A stretch of DNA of 64,000 bases from Hyphomicrobiales bacterium (GCA_900472175.1 UCHD01000004.1:117721-181720); one strand, 5' to 3'. Shown: positions 50,414-59,539, counted from the stretch's first letter. Notes: generated from the sequence alone by a model not told the origin. Program-made: numbers and translations.

Positions 50414-51289
50414 ATGGAAACAATCACCACCATTGCCGATCTGCGCGCGCGCCTGAATGGCCACCGCCGCGCCGGAAAAACCATCGGTCTCGTTCCGACC
50501 ATGGGTTATCTGCATGTCGGTCACATGGAACTGGTCGCGCGCGCGCGGGCGGCAAACGACATCGTCGTCGTCAGCCTGTTCGTCAATCCGCTGCAGTTCG
50601 GCGCCAATGAGGACCTGACCAAATATCCGCGCGATCTTGCCCGCGATCAGGCGATGCTGGTTGAAGGCGGCGCTGACTTTCTCTTTGCACCCGGTGTGAG
50701 CGATATGTATCCGCGGCCGATGGAAACGGTCGTCGATGTTCCGACGCTTGGAAGCGAGCTGGAAGGCTCGGTTCGCCCCGGACATTTCGCTGGTGTCGCC
50801 ACGGTCGTTACCAAGCTGTTCAATATCGTTCAGCCGGACCGTGCCTATTTCGGCGAGAAGGATTTCCAGCAGCTGCAGATCATCCGCCGCATGGTCGAGG
50901 ACATGGCGCAGCCGGTTGAGGTGGTCGGCGTGGCAACGGTGCGTGAGGCCGATGGGCTCGCCTGTTCGTCGCGCAATGTCTACCTGACGCCGGCCGAACG
51001 GGCGGCTGCGGCAATCGTGCCGAAGGCGCTCGATGAGGCCGAGCGGTTGATTGCCGGTGGCGTCACGGATGTGGCAGCGCTTGAAAAGGCAGTAAGCGAT
51101 TTCATCGCGTCCGAGCCCTTGGCAAAGCCCGAGGTGGTCGCGCTGCGCGATCCCGATACTCTTCATGAATTGACTGAAATCGGCGAAAAACCGGTTCTTC
51201 TGTTGCTTTTCATCCGCTTCGGGAGCACCAAGCTGCTCGATAACCGGGTTTTCAGCCCAAAAACCGCAAAATTTGCAAAGGTGGCATGA
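50414..51289 (+). CDS. panC: Pantoate--beta-alanine ligase
   Basis: This 291-residue enzyme joins pantoate and beta-alanine with ATP to make pantothenate. Seen are [12 protein letters not shown] (the HxGH nucleotide motif), [23 protein letters not shown] and [13 protein letters not shown]. The ATG at 50414 follows a perfect GGAGG 8 bases away. The 155-bp leader contains two possible short hairpins. It overlaps panB by 4 nt. Confidence 0.96.
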   Translation: METITTIADLRARLNGHRRAGKTIGLVPTMGYLHVGHMELVARARAANDIVVVSLFVNPLQFGANEDLTKYPRDLARDQAMLVEGGADFLFAPGVSDMYPRPMETVVDVPTLGSELEGSVRPGHFAGVATVVTKLFNIVQPDRAYFGEKDFQQLQIIRRMVEDMAQPVEVVGVATVREADGLACSSRNVYLTPAERAAAAIVPKALDEAERLIAGGVTDVAALEKAVSDFIASEPLAKPEVVALRDPDTLHELTEIGEKPVLLLLFIRFGSTKLLDNRVFSPKTAKFAKVA

Positions 51290-52113
51290 GCATGAGTGTA
51301 CAGGCAGTAAAGCGGCGCCTGAGCCCCGGCAATATCGAAGCATTGAAGGGCGAGCGGCCGATCGTCAGCCTGACGGCCTATACGACGCCGATCGCGCGTC
51401 TGCTCGATCCGCATGTCGATTTCATGCTGGTCGGCGATTCGCTCGGCATGGTTCTCTACGGTCTCGATTCGACCGTCAGCGTGACGCTGGACATGATGAT
51501 CGCTCACGGCCAGGCCGTTATGCGTGGGTCTGAAAAGGCATGCGTCGTCGTTGATCTTCCGTTCGGTTCCTATCAGGGATCGAAAGAACAGGCTTTCAAT
51601 AGTGCTGCCCGTATCCTCAAGGAAACCGGTTGCAGCGCGGTGAAGCTTGAAGGCGGTGCGGAGATGGCGGAAACCGTCGATTTCCTCACCCAGCGCGGCA
51701 TTCCTGTTCTCGGCCATGTCGGCCTGATGCCGCAACTGGTCAATACGATCGGTGGTTATCGCTCGCTCGGCCGCAACGACAAGGAAGCAGCCAAGATCCG
51801 GCGGGACGCGAAAGCCATCGACGATGCCGGCGCGTTTGCGATCGTCGTCGAAGGCACGATCGAACCCCTGGCACGCGAGATCACCGAAACGTTGCGGGCT
51901 CCGACCATCGGCATCGGCGCATCGCCGGCCTGCGATGGCCAGATCCTCGTGACCGACGATATGCTCGGCATTTTCAGTGATTTCAAGCCGCGTTTCGTCA
52001 AGCATTTCGTCGAGCTGGCGCCGCAGATGTCGGCGGCGTTCGAGGCCTATGCGAATGAGGTCAAGGCGCGTACGTTTCCGGGCATCGAGCACACGTTTCA
52101 GGTGAAGCGCTGA
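51286..52113 (+). CDS. panB: Ketopantoate hydroxymethyltransferase
   Basis: This 275-residue TIM-barrel enzyme transfers a one-carbon unit from methylene-THF to alpha-ketoisovalerate. Seen are [27 protein letters not shown] (metal Asp), VKLEGGAEM and [10 protein letters not shown]. The start overlaps the panC stop (ATGA); a second Met two codons later is possible. It forms a two-gene pantothenate operon. Confidence 0.96.
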   Translation: MSMSVQAVKRRLSPGNIEALKGERPIVSLTAYTTPIARLLDPHVDFMLVGDSLGMVLYGLDSTVSVTLDMMIAHGQAVMRGSEKACVVVDLPFGSYQGSKEQAFNSAARILKETGCSAVKLEGGAEMAETVDFLTQRGIPVLGHVGLMPQLVNTIGGYRSLGRNDKEAAKIRRDAKAIDDAGAFAIVVEGTIEPLAREITETLRAPTIGIGASPACDGQILVTDDMLGIFSDFKPRFVKHFVELAPQMSAAFEAYANEVKARTFPGIEHTFQVKR

Positions 52114-52193
52114 GGTGCTGAAGGAGCCGGGCACAGCCCGGCTTCGCTGCGATCATAATTTTGGATCACAGCATCAATCTTATTGAATTGTTC

Positions 52194-52214
52194 GATAGGC
52201 CCGCTGGGCCTATC
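52194..52214. other. 9-bp perfect hairpin between panB and azlC
   Basis: GATAGGCCC and GGGCCTATC flank a 3-nt loop, without a clear T-run. A second hairpin (AGCCGGGC/GCCCGGCT) lies near 52127. Either could terminate panCB transcription; the first could also be an operator for azlCD. Confidence 0.45.
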
Positions 52215-52291
52215 TGTGCGTTTCATCACGAACGCATCTCGGCATGTGTGACCTTGCCAATGGCCGCCGTCACTCCGGAAAGTTTCCTTCA

Positions 52292-53008
52292 ATGACAAAA
52301 GACGATTTCTGGCAGGGCGTGCGTGGCGGGTTTCCCGTCATGGTGTCAGCCGCACCCTTCGGAGCCCTTTTCGGGGCGCTGGCGGTCGATAACGGGTTTT
52401 CCGTTTTCGACGCGGTATTCATGAGCGCCACGGTCTACGCTGGCGCCAGCCAGATGGTCGGCCTTGAACTGTTCGGCCACAACGTTCAACCCTGGCTGAT
52501 TGTCCTGTCGATTTTTGCCGTCAATTTTCGCCATATTCTTTATTCGGCATCGATCGCCCGGCATATCCGCCATTTCTCCGGACTGCAGAAGTTCTTTGCC
52601 TTCTTCCTGCTGGTCGATCCGCAATATGCCGAAACGGAAAAGCGAGCCGAGCGCGGCGAGCCGGTGACTTTTGCGTGGTATCTCGGATTCGGGATGATCA
52701 TCTATCTACCCTGGCAGATCATGACGCTGCTCGGAGCGATCTTCGGGCAGATGATCGGCGACCCCAAGGCCATCGGTCTCGACGTGCTCCTGCCGATCTA
52801 TTTCATGGGACTGGTTCTCGGCTTCCGCAAGCGTGACAACTGGCTGCCGGTCGTCGCGGTCAGCTCGCTGGCCTCGATTGCAGCCATGCGTTTCGTCGGG
52901 TCGCCATGGCATGTCAGCATCGGCGCCATCGCCGGTATCCTGCTTGCCGCCTGCATGCCGTTGTCGAAACGGCATGAAGAACCCGTCACGCTGGAGCATG
53001 AGGTCTGA
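52292..53008 (+). CDS. azlC: Branched-chain amino-acid exporter large subunit, AzlC family
   Basis: This 238-residue membrane protein of the AzlC family begins DDFWQGVRGGFPVMVSAAPFG and continues with ATVYAGASQMVGLELFG and NFRHILYSASIA, all characteristic. With AzlD it forms a two-component branched-chain amino-acid (or azaleucine) exporter. The ATG at 52292 gives the family N-terminus. azlD follows after 2 bp. Confidence 0.92.
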   Translation: MTKDDFWQGVRGGFPVMVSAAPFGALFGALAVDNGFSVFDAVFMSATVYAGASQMVGLELFGHNVQPWLIVLSIFAVNFRHILYSASIARHIRHFSGLQKFFAFFLLVDPQYAETEKRAERGEPVTFAWYLGFGMIIYLPWQIMTLLGAIFGQMIGDPKAIGLDVLLPIYFMGLVLGFRKRDNWLPVVAVSSLASIAAMRFVGSPWHVSIGAIAGILLAACMPLSKRHEEPVTLEHEV

Positions 53009-53010
53009 TC

Positions 53011-53322
53011 ATGGATAATGCAGAACATATGCAGCTGATCTATGTGATCCTCACCGCCGCTGTCGCGACGTTTCTGACCCGCATCGGCGGCTATGTGATG
53101 ATCACGCAGATGAAGCGCATCCCGCCGCGCATGGAAGCAGCGCTGAACGCGGTGCCGGCGGCGGTGCTTTCGACGCTGGTCGCACCGGCCTTCCTTTCCG
53201 GCGGCTGGGATGTCGCCGTGGCCATGCTTGTTGCACTGGTTATCGGCCTGCGCTTTTCATCGCTCTGGATGCTGCTGGCCGGTTGGCTCGTCGTCATGGC
53301 GATCCGGCATCTCTTGGTCTAG
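53011..53322 (+). CDS. azlD: Branched-chain amino-acid exporter small subunit, AzlD family
   Basis: This 103-residue protein has about four hydrophobic helices and an internal TFLTRIGGYVMI segment typical of AzlD/YgaH proteins. It is co-transcribed with azlC (2-bp spacing). A bidirectional terminator begins right after the stop. Confidence 0.9.
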   Translation: MDNAEHMQLIYVILTAAVATFLTRIGGYVMITQMKRIPPRMEAALNAVPAAVLSTLVAPAFLSGGWDVAVAMLVALVIGLRFSSLWMLLAGWLVVMAIRHLLV

Positions 53323-53361
53323 AAAAAAGCCCGCTCCTTGCGAAGCGGGCCTGATTTTTTT
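53323..53361. terminator. Bidirectional terminator between azlD and aminopeptidase gene
   Basis: AAAAAAGCCCGCT pairs with AGCGGGC (53344-53350), followed by a 7-T run at 53355-53361, serving convergent genes. Confidence 0.9.
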
Positions 53362-55195
53362 AGCGGCTGAGCGGTGCGGTCGCGGCTTTCAGCCAGATTT
53401 GCGCCGCCTCATCCGAAATCAGCGGCAAGAGCTTTTCCTGCGTTTCCTGGTGGTACGCGTTCAGCCAGGACAGTTCCTCGTCTGTCAGCAGGGCTGCCAC
53501 GACCAGGCGGCGGTCGATCGGGCAGAAGGTCAGTGTCTCGAAACCCAGCATCGGCAGGTCGCCACCCTCGATCTCGGTGGCTGCAAACACGTGCACGAGA
53601 TTCTCGATACGGATGCCGAATGCGCCGGGGCGGTAGTAACCGGGCTCATTGGAGAGGATCATGCCGGGAAGCAGCTCTTGCATCGAAGCGCGGGAAATGC
53701 GCTGCGGGCCTTCATGCACCGAGAGATAAGAGCCGACGCCATGGCCGGTGCCATGGGCGAAATCCGCGCCTGCCTTCCACAAGGCAATGCGCGCCAAGGG
53801 ATCGAGATCGACGCCGCGCGAACCCTTTGGAAAACGGGCAACGCTGATGGCGATCATGCCCTTTAGCACCAGCGTGAAGAAACGGCGCTGCTCTTCCGGC
53901 ACGGTGCCGATCGCGACGGTGCGGGTGATGTCGGTGGTACCGTTGATGTACTGGGCGCCGGAATCGATCAGGAACATGGTGCCGTCGGCGATGGTAAGAT
54001 CGCTGTCGGTGGTGACCCGGTAATGCATGATCGCGGCATGCTCGCCAGCACCTGAAATCGTGTCGAAGGAAATGTCTTTCAGCGGGTTCTGCATCCGCTG
54101 GCCGACCGCGGCGCGGCAGTCCTCGAGCTTTTCGACGGCGGCAATCTCGGAGATCGTGCCGGGCTGCGTCTGGTCAAGCCACGCAAGGAACTCGACCATG
54201 GCGGCGCCGTCCTGCAGATGGGCGCGGGCGGAGCCTTCCAGCTCGGCCGCATTCTTGCAGGCGCGGGGCAGGCGGGCGGGATCGATCGCCTCGATGACCG
54301 TGCCGCCGCTGACGCGGATACGTTCGGCCAGCGCGAAGGGCGCGTGGTCGGGATCGATCATGATCTTCTTGCCGGTTGCGGCAAGGGCGGCGATCTTGTC
54401 TTCGAAGGAGGAGGGCGCCTCAAGCGTTGAAAGCTGAGTGAGGTAGGCTTCTTCCTCGATCCCGGCCTTGCGCTTGTCGAGAAACAATTCAGCACTTCCA
54501 TCTGAATGGACAATAGCGCGGGCGAGGGGATGCGGCGTGTGTGGCACGTCGCCGCCGCGGATGTTGAAGGTCCAGGCGATCGATGACGGGTCGGTCAGCA
54601 CGACGGCGTCGGCACCGGCCTTGGCGGTCTCCGCCGCCATTGTTGTTAATTTGTCCTTGGCAAGGAGACCGGAATGATCGAGCGGCTGAATCTTGACGCG
54701 GCCGAGCGGTGCGGCTGGCCGGTCCTTCCATTGCCGATCGAGCGGGTTGTGATCGAGAAAGACCAGAGCGCCGCCAAGCCCTTCCAGGGCCTTTTCCAGC
54801 TTGCGGACTTCGGCGCCCGTGTGCAGCCAAGGGTCGATGCCGAGCCGGAAGCCCTTTTTGCCGTTGTGTTCCAGCCACAGATGCGGCGGCTCGCCGACCA
54901 GATCACCACCGGTGAAGACCGTGCCGTCGACCTGTTCCTTCAGCTGGGTGACGTAGCGGCCATCCACGAAGACAATTGCTTGACTCTGCGTGACGAGAAC
55001 AACACCGGCGGAGCCGGTAAAGCCGGTGAGCCAGGACATGCGTTCAGCCGAGGCGGGAACGTACTCGCCCTGGTATTCGTCGGCCCGGGGGACGAGAAAG
55101 CCGTCGACGTTCAAGGCGGCGAGCGCTGCCCGCAACGCATCGACGCGCGCCTTGCCGAATTGCGGGGTGGATTTGACTTCAAAGGACTGGAACAT
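53360..55195 (-). CDS. pepP: M24B metallopeptidase (Xaa-Pro aminopeptidase family)
   Basis: This 611-residue protein has two creatinase-like N-terminal domains followed by a pita-bread M24 domain. The five metal ligands fit: Asp in FLIDSGAQ, Asp in TTDITRTV, His in HGTGHGVG, Glu in LSNEPGYY and Glu in RIENLV. It should remove N-terminal residues before proline, in the cytosol. The ATG at 55195 gives the start MFQSFEVKST; the frame is open 32 codons further without a ribosome site. It is the large form, also seen in eukaryotic APP1. The gene symbol is by analogy. Confidence 0.9.
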   Translation of the reverse strand: MFQSFEVKSTPQFGKARVDALRAALAALNVDGFLVPRADEYQGEYVPASAERMSWLTGFTGSAGVVLVTQSQAIVFVDGRYVTQLKEQVDGTVFTGGDLVGEPPHLWLEHNGKKGFRLGIDPWLHTGAEVRKLEKALEGLGGALVFLDHNPLDRQWKDRPAAPLGRVKIQPLDHSGLLAKDKLTTMAAETAKAGADAVVLTDPSSIAWTFNIRGGDVPHTPHPLARAIVHSDGSAELFLDKRKAGIEEEAYLTQLSTLEAPSSFEDKIAALAATGKKIMIDPDHAPFALAERIRVSGGTVIEAIDPARLPRACKNAAELEGSARAHLQDGAAMVEFLAWLDQTQPGTISEIAAVEKLEDCRAAVGQRMQNPLKDISFDTISGAGEHAAIMHYRVTTDSDLTIADGTMFLIDSGAQYINGTTDITRTVAIGTVPEEQRRFFTLVLKGMIAISVARFPKGSRGVDLDPLARIALWKAGADFAHGTGHGVGSYLSVHEGPQRISRASMQELLPGMILSNEPGYYRPGAFGIRIENLVHVFAATEIEGGDLPMLGFETLTFCPIDRRLVVAALLTDEELSWLNAYHQETQEKLLPLISDEAAQIWLKAATAPLSR

Positions 55196-55396
55196 GGACT
55201 TTTCCTGCGATGGGGAGAAACCGGCCGGCGGGATCGCGTCGTGCGACGAAGATCGATTCCTCAAAGAGTACAAGCAGTCTAGCGGAAACAACTGCCGCTG
55301 CGAAAGCCCGTCTTTCTAGCCTGATTTTTGTTGAACGATTTTTCCATGTTGTGGAACGTATGCACCATGTGCATGGCACCCATGCTGCATTGCAGC

Positions 55397-55424
55397 TAGA
55401 CCAGTTTTCAAAATAGTCTATAAA
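55397..55424 (+). promoter_or_regulatory. Possible promoter for the 55.5-kb small RNA
   Basis: TAGACC (55397-55402) and TATAAA (55419-55424) are spaced 16 bp, resembling an alphaproteobacterial sigma-70 promoter. Transcription would start near 55431, about 57 nt before the first hairpin. A nearer promoter cannot be excluded. Confidence 0.35.
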
Positions 55425-55484
55425 TCCTCTCAACGAACACGGACGCAAATCTGTTGTTCACGCGAATGCCTGTTGGCAAGAGCT

Positions 55485-55641
55485 GCACGGTCTGAACATG
55501 GTTGGTCATCCTTCTCCTCCTCCCTCCCGGGTGGCCAATTTCAGACTGTGAAGAGTCCGCTTGAGCGCTCCTCCTCCTCAAGCTCGCGGACATGACCGGC
55601 TTGCCGGTCAGCGGGCGGTGCTTCGGCATCGCCTTTGTATT
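55485..55641 (+). ncRNA. Candidate small regulatory RNA with two anti-Shine-Dalgarno hairpin loops
   Basis: Hairpin 1 (55488-55548) pairs CGGTCTGA with TCAGACTG and GGTTGGTCA with TGGCCAATT, exposing a loop rich in CTCCTCCTCCCTCC. Hairpin 2 (55555-55591) pairs GTCCGC/GCGGAC and TTGAG/CTCAA, exposing CGCTCCTCCTC. Then come a GACCGGC-TT-GCCGGTC hairpin (55594-55609) and a UUCG-capped 8-bp hairpin (55614-55633) followed by TTTGTATT, a plausible terminator. No protein frame fits. Anti-SD loops of this kind occur in known rhizobial trans-acting sRNAs such as the alpha-r14 group; membership is from memory and unproven. The start is uncertain. Confidence 0.7.
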
Positions 55642-55642
55642 G

Positions 55643-55679
55643 AAAAGGCCGCTTGTCCATGACGGACAGCGGCCTTTTT
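55643..55679. terminator. Bidirectional terminator at the end of prmA
   Basis: AAAAGGCCGCTTGTCC (55643-55658) pairs with GGACAGCGGCCTTTTT (55664-55679), with one bulged base. It ends prmA on the minus strand and backs up the small-RNA terminator on the plus strand. Confidence 0.85.
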
Positions 55680-55708
55680 CTTTATCCGAAATTTAGAAAC
55701 GTGCCCTT

Positions 55709-56587
55709 TCAGGCACGATCAAGGTGGATCGTCACCCAGCCGTTGCGCCAGATGGTGCGGACATGGCGCAGATGCTGGCCGTTATAGGCCGACAGCACCT
55801 TCCAGCGCTGCGACGCAAGAATGCCCGAGAGAATGACCGAGCCGCCCGGCGCCAGATGGCTGGCAAGCTGCGGTGCCATCTTGATCAAAGGGCGAGCAAG
55901 GATGTTGGCGATGATCAGGTCGAACGGGCCATGCGCGGCAAAAGCCGGCGAGTGGAAGCCAGGCGCGGTAATCGTGGTGATGCCGGTGGCAATGCCGTTG
56001 CGCTTCACGTTTTCGGCGGCCACACGGGTCGCAATCGGGTCGATGTCGGTTGCGAGAACCGGAACCGGCTTGATCTTGCGCGCTGCGATGGCCAGAACGC
56101 CGCTGCCGGTACCGAGATCGAGCGCATTGCGGACCTTGCGGGCGCGCATGACTGTTTCGATGACTTCAAGGCAGCCGGCCGTCGTGCCGTGATGACCGGT
56201 GCCGAATGCCTGGCCAGCGTCGATCTCGATGGCGATGTCGTTCAACCGGGCCTTGTCGCGGTCATGGGATCCGTGGACGAGGAAACGTCCGGCGCGCACC
56301 GGCGACAGGCCCTCGAGTGACTTGGCGATCCAGTCGACATCTGGAATGACTTCCCGTTCGATCACAGCATCCGGGAACTGCTCTGCGACAACGTCGGCAA
56401 AACGCACCCGCATCACGTCTTCCTCGTCGAAGTCGAGATAGAGCGAGGCTTCCCAGATATCCTTCTTCTCGTCCATCTCCATGGTGGCGATGGCATAGCC
56501 GTCGTCCTCGAAAGCTTCGGTCATCAGGTCCATCAGGACTTCGGACAGCTTTTCGGTCGTGGTGATGAAGAGGCGCAGGTCGCTCAA
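55709..56587 (-). CDS. prmA: Ribosomal protein L11 methyltransferase (TTG start)
   Basis: This 292-residue SAM methyltransferase modifies L11. Seen are the N-terminal substrate domain (DLRLFITTTEKL), a DAGQAFGTGHHGTT motif, SAM loop LDLGTGSGVLAIAA and DLIIANILARPL. The start is placed at TTG 56587 because AAGGA stands 8 bases before it and SDLRLFITTTE is the family N-terminus. Another TTG 21 bp upstream lacks a site. It is the last gene of a minus-strand run beginning with the small membrane protein at 58689. Confidence 0.93.
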   Translation of the reverse strand: MSDLRLFITTTEKLSEVLMDLMTEAFEDDGYAIATMEMDEKKDIWEASLYLDFDEEDVMRVRFADVVAEQFPDAVIEREVIPDVDWIAKSLEGLSPVRAGRFLVHGSHDRDKARLNDIAIEIDAGQAFGTGHHGTTAGCLEVIETVMRARKVRNALDLGTGSGVLAIAARKIKPVPVLATDIDPIATRVAAENVKRNGIATGITTITAPGFHSPAFAAHGPFDLIIANILARPLIKMAPQLASHLAPGGSVILSGILASQRWKVLSAYNGQHLRHVRTIWRNGWVTIHLDRA

Positions 56588-56674
56588 TGTCTTTGTCCTT
56601 GTCGGCAAGTGCTTGCCGTCGGGACGGCTTGCGCGGCTCTAGCATGCCGGTTGATATCAGGTAAAGCGCAGCGC

Positions 56675-57805
56675 CTATTGCGCGCCGGGAATCCAGGGCG
56701 GTGGCGGCGTGTCCTGACCGGCAGCGTTATGTAAAAAAGCCGTTGTGAGGCCGGGCATATGATTGACCAGCGGCAAAAGCAGTGACCGCAACCCTGTCAG
56801 GGCCGGATTTTTCAAGGTGATGAAGGCCGTATTGCGCCGCGTGTCCTTGAGCACCGTTTTGACTGCAGGCATTCTCAGGTCCGAATATTCCCGTTCCCGG
56901 CTTTCCGATATCAGAAAGGCCAGCCAGCAGGCGTCCTCGATGCCGAGGTTCATGCCGCGGGCGCCAGCCGGCGAATGCACATGGGCGGCATCTCCGGCCA
57001 GAAACACATTGCCGCGGTTCATGGTCTCGACATGGCGGAAGCTGATTGAAAATTCCGAACTCCAGGTCCGTTCCTGCACCATGGCCGGATGGTCGATGCG
57101 GGTTTCGAAATCCTCAACTGTCGACAGATAGCGCATCGTGTCTTCGCTCACCGGCAGGCGTCCGAGCACGCCGGGATTGAGGAAGTTCATCTCGATGAAA
57201 CTGGTATCGACGGGCTGCGCGTAGCGGTAGTCTGCGAGGAAAAAACGGCTGTCGATGGCATTGCCGGGGAAGGCAAACCCAAAGGCCTTGCGCACGGCGG
57301 AATGGGCGCCGTCGGCACCAACCAGCATGTCCGGCGCCACCGTCTCTGTCCGGCCATCCGCGTGCTGAAGGGTGACCACAGGCTTTTTACCATCGCCGGA
57401 CAATGCCGTGAGCTCGGTCGACCATTCCGGAGCAATGCCGAAAGACGATAGTTTCTGCAGCAGCAGCCGTTCCGTTTCGCCCTGCGGCAGGATCTGGATC
57501 GGGCAATAGCGGCTGCGGAAGGTTTCTGTCTCGATCGTCACCAGTGGTTTCCCGGCGGCCAATATCTTGAACTTCGTCAAGCGGCGGGCCTTGGCAAGGA
57601 TCATGGCGCTGACGCCGGAGGCTTCCAGCAGTGTCAGGGTCCTGGCATTGACGCCGAGCGCCCGGCTTTCGTGGGTGGGAGTGGGGCTGCTGGCTTTGGC
57701 AATGAGGCGGGATAGAACACCCCGCCGCGCCAGTTCAAGCGCCAAGGTCAGTCCGGTTGGGCCGGCCCCGGCGATCAGAATGGACTTTTCGCTGCGTTCA
57801 CCCAT
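56675..57805 (-). CDS. FAD-dependent aromatic-type monooxygenase
   Basis: This 376-residue protein is of the PHBH/UbiH-like flavin hydroxylase group. The N-terminal FAD loop SILIAGAGPTGLTLALEL (about 8-25) and the second FAD motif GDAAHVHSPAGARGMNLG (about 275) are intact, with a middle VGADGAHSAVRKAFG (DG motif). It should hydroxylate an aromatic or similar compound with NAD(P)H and O2; the substrate is unknown. It lies 20 bp downstream of the Sco gene, probably co-transcribed. Confidence 0.85.
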   Translation of the reverse strand: MGERSEKSILIAGAGPTGLTLALELARRGVLSRLIAKASSPTPTHESRALGVNARTLTLLEASGVSAMILAKARRLTKFKILAAGKPLVTIETETFRSRYCPIQILPQGETERLLLQKLSSFGIAPEWSTELTALSGDGKKPVVTLQHADGRTETVAPDMLVGADGAHSAVRKAFGFAFPGNAIDSRFFLADYRYAQPVDTSFIEMNFLNPGVLGRLPVSEDTMRYLSTVEDFETRIDHPAMVQERTWSSEFSISFRHVETMNRGNVFLAGDAAHVHSPAGARGMNLGIEDACWLAFLISESREREYSDLRMPAVKTVLKDTRRNTAFITLKNPALTGLRSLLLPLVNHMPGLTTAFLHNAAGQDTPPPPWIPGAQ

Positions 57806-57825
57806 CAGGCCCTCGTGGCGACCCT

Positions 57826-58425
57826 TTATCTCTTGGTCAGGTTTTCCAGTTTCTTGACTGCGGTTTCCGGATTTTCCTCATAGGCGATCGTGCCGGTGAA
57901 CTTGCCCTCGGAATCGAGCAGGAACACGGAAGCAGTATGATCCATCGTATAGTCGCCGTCCGGTTGCTTTTCGTCCAGCGGAACTTTTTTGGCATAGACC
58001 CTAAAGCCCTTGACCATCTCCATCACCTTTTCCGGCGGGCCGGAAATGCCGATGATGCGCTTGGAGACGTTGGAGACATATTGGCCGAGGACTTCCGGCG
58101 TGTCGCGCTCGGGATCGACGCTGATGAAATAGGCCTGCAGCTTGGTGCCGTCGGGATCGACTTTTTCCAGCCAGCCATTCAGTTCGAATAGGGTTGTCGG
58201 GCAGACTTCCGGGCAATGGGTGAAACCGAAGAACAGGGCCGTCGGCTTGCCGGTGAACGCCGCCTGGGTGATCGGCTGTCCGGTTTGCGAAACCAGCTCG
58301 AAGGGGACGCCGAACGGACCGGCGGCGATCTGCTCCTTGTTCGTGGTCATCTGATAGCTGATCCAGCCAAGTGAAGCTGCGACGACGGCAACGGCCGCCC
58401 AAAGAACGATGCGAAGTGTTTTCAT
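57826..58425 (-). CDS. SCO1/SenC/PrrC-type copper protein
   Basis: This 199-residue membrane-anchored thioredoxin-fold protein has an N-terminal helix (about 6-24) and the copper motif HCPEVCPTT (CxxxC, about residues 74-78). The distal His ligand is in DHTASVFLLD (about 163). Sco proteins deliver copper to, or reduce, the CuA site of cytochrome c oxidase on the periplasmic face. No oxidase genes lie nearby; a tiny membrane protein gene sits 105 bp upstream. Confidence 0.92.
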   Translation of the reverse strand: MKTLRIVLWAAVAVVAASLGWISYQMTTNKEQIAAGPFGVPFELVSQTGQPITQAAFTGKPTALFFGFTHCPEVCPTTLFELNGWLEKVDPDGTKLQAYFISVDPERDTPEVLGQYVSNVSKRIIGISGPPEKVMEMVKGFRVYAKKVPLDEKQPDGDYTMDHTASVFLLDSEGKFTGTIAYEENPETAVKKLENLTKR

Positions 58426-58530
58426 GATGATGTCCGCTCAAAACCTGCCAAATATCGCAGTTCAGATAGCGGTTCGGCCCGGATGTTGCAAAATATTCAC
58501 GCTGCCAGCGTCAAAATGCGGCAGGTTCGG

Positions 58531-58689
58531 TCAGAAACACCAGGACATGCCGTTTTCAGCCATCGTCAACAGCATGTCCGGCCCCTGGATGATCCATCCC
58601 AGAAACGCTGCCAGGCACAGAAGCAGGAACACGCCACCAAGGGCAGTGATCATCAGGTTCAGTGGCGGCTTTCCGGCTTCGTCGTTCAT
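58531..58689 (-). CDS. Small single-helix membrane protein (52 aa)
   Basis: The frame starting at ATG 58689 encodes a short polar N-terminus (MNDEAGKPPLN), one strong membrane helix (about residues 13-34) and a tail ending MSWCF. It lies upstream of the Sco gene on the same strand. The ribosome site is poor (AGGAT is about 15 bases away). I do not recognise the family; the clean hydrophobic segment and position argue for a real gene that may assist oxidase assembly, which is speculation. Confidence 0.6.
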   Translation of the reverse strand: MNDEAGKPPLNLMITALGGVFLLLCLAAFLGWIIQGPDMLLTMAENGMSWCF

Positions 58690-58913
58690 GAGGCAATGAT
58701 ATCCTGCCGGCCTTAACTTTGAAAGCCGTTTCGCAAGCCAGGCGGATGTAAGGGCTGAGCTCCAAGCACAAGAAGTCGTCAACCATTTTAGCAAAAGTTT
58801 AATTTGTGTTTGCCATGTTTGAGATGCGCGAAGGGTTGCTGGCGGGCGCCTTCGATCCGCGTCGTCCGTGCCGAGGCATTGGGTTCCGCCGAAAAGTGGG
58901 AAAAGTTCTGATT

Positions 58914-59378
58914 ATGTCAAACGCAATCAAGCAGTCCGGCGCCTATCTGGAAATCGTGTCCTTTCACCTGGGCGACCAGGAATTCTGCATCGATATCATG
59001 GCGATCCGCGAAATCCGCGGCTGGGCACCGGTGACACCGATGCCGCACACGCCACCTTACGTTCTCGGCCTGATCAATCTGCGCGGTGCGGTGATCCCGG
59101 TCATCGACATGGCCTGCCGTCTCGGCATGAAGATGACGGAGCCGTCGGAGCGTTCGGCCATCATCGTCACCGATATCGCCGGCAAGCTGGTCGGACTTCT
59201 GGTCGAGCAGGTTTCCGACATGATGACCATCAAGAGCGAGGCCCTGCAGCCGGCGCCGGAGATCATTCCGGAAGCCCAGCGCGCCTTCTGCCGTGGCATC
59301 GTGGCGCTGGAAAAGACCATGGTCTGTTTCCTCAATCTCGATACGGTCATCGCCGACGAGCTGGCACAGGCGGCTTAA
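58914..59378 (+). CDS. cheW: CheW-like chemotaxis coupling protein (orphan)
   Basis: This 154-residue single CheW domain has FHLGDQEFCIDIMAIREI near the N-terminus, followed by VLGLINLRGAVIPVIDM and GLLVEQVSDM, all typical. It should bridge chemoreceptors and CheA. The ATG at 58914 gives a short family-like N-terminus; the open frame 36 codons upstream has no support. No other chemotaxis genes are in the window, so it may serve a distant or extra array. Confidence 0.93.
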   Translation: MSNAIKQSGAYLEIVSFHLGDQEFCIDIMAIREIRGWAPVTPMPHTPPYVLGLINLRGAVIPVIDMACRLGMKMTEPSERSAIIVTDIAGKLVGLLVEQVSDMMTIKSEALQPAPEIIPEAQRAFCRGIVALEKTMVCFLNLDTVIADELAQAA

Positions 59379-59539
59379 ACAAGCCGCGCTGATTCGAAAC
59401 AAGGACGCCATCCGTGAACCGGTTGGCGTTTTTTCGCATTTGGACGGGCGGCACGACTTGCGAAACGCGTTACTTCATTGTGCGCTGCAGCTGTTGCGAA
59501 TAGCATGTCTGCGCGAAGCCTAATTTCAGGAGATTACCC

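Noticed and set aside
58870..58913. GGGTTCCGCCGAAAAGTGGG-like stretch resembling a dispersed rhizobial repeat
   Set aside because: Only one degenerate copy is visible in the window, so a repeat family cannot be supported.
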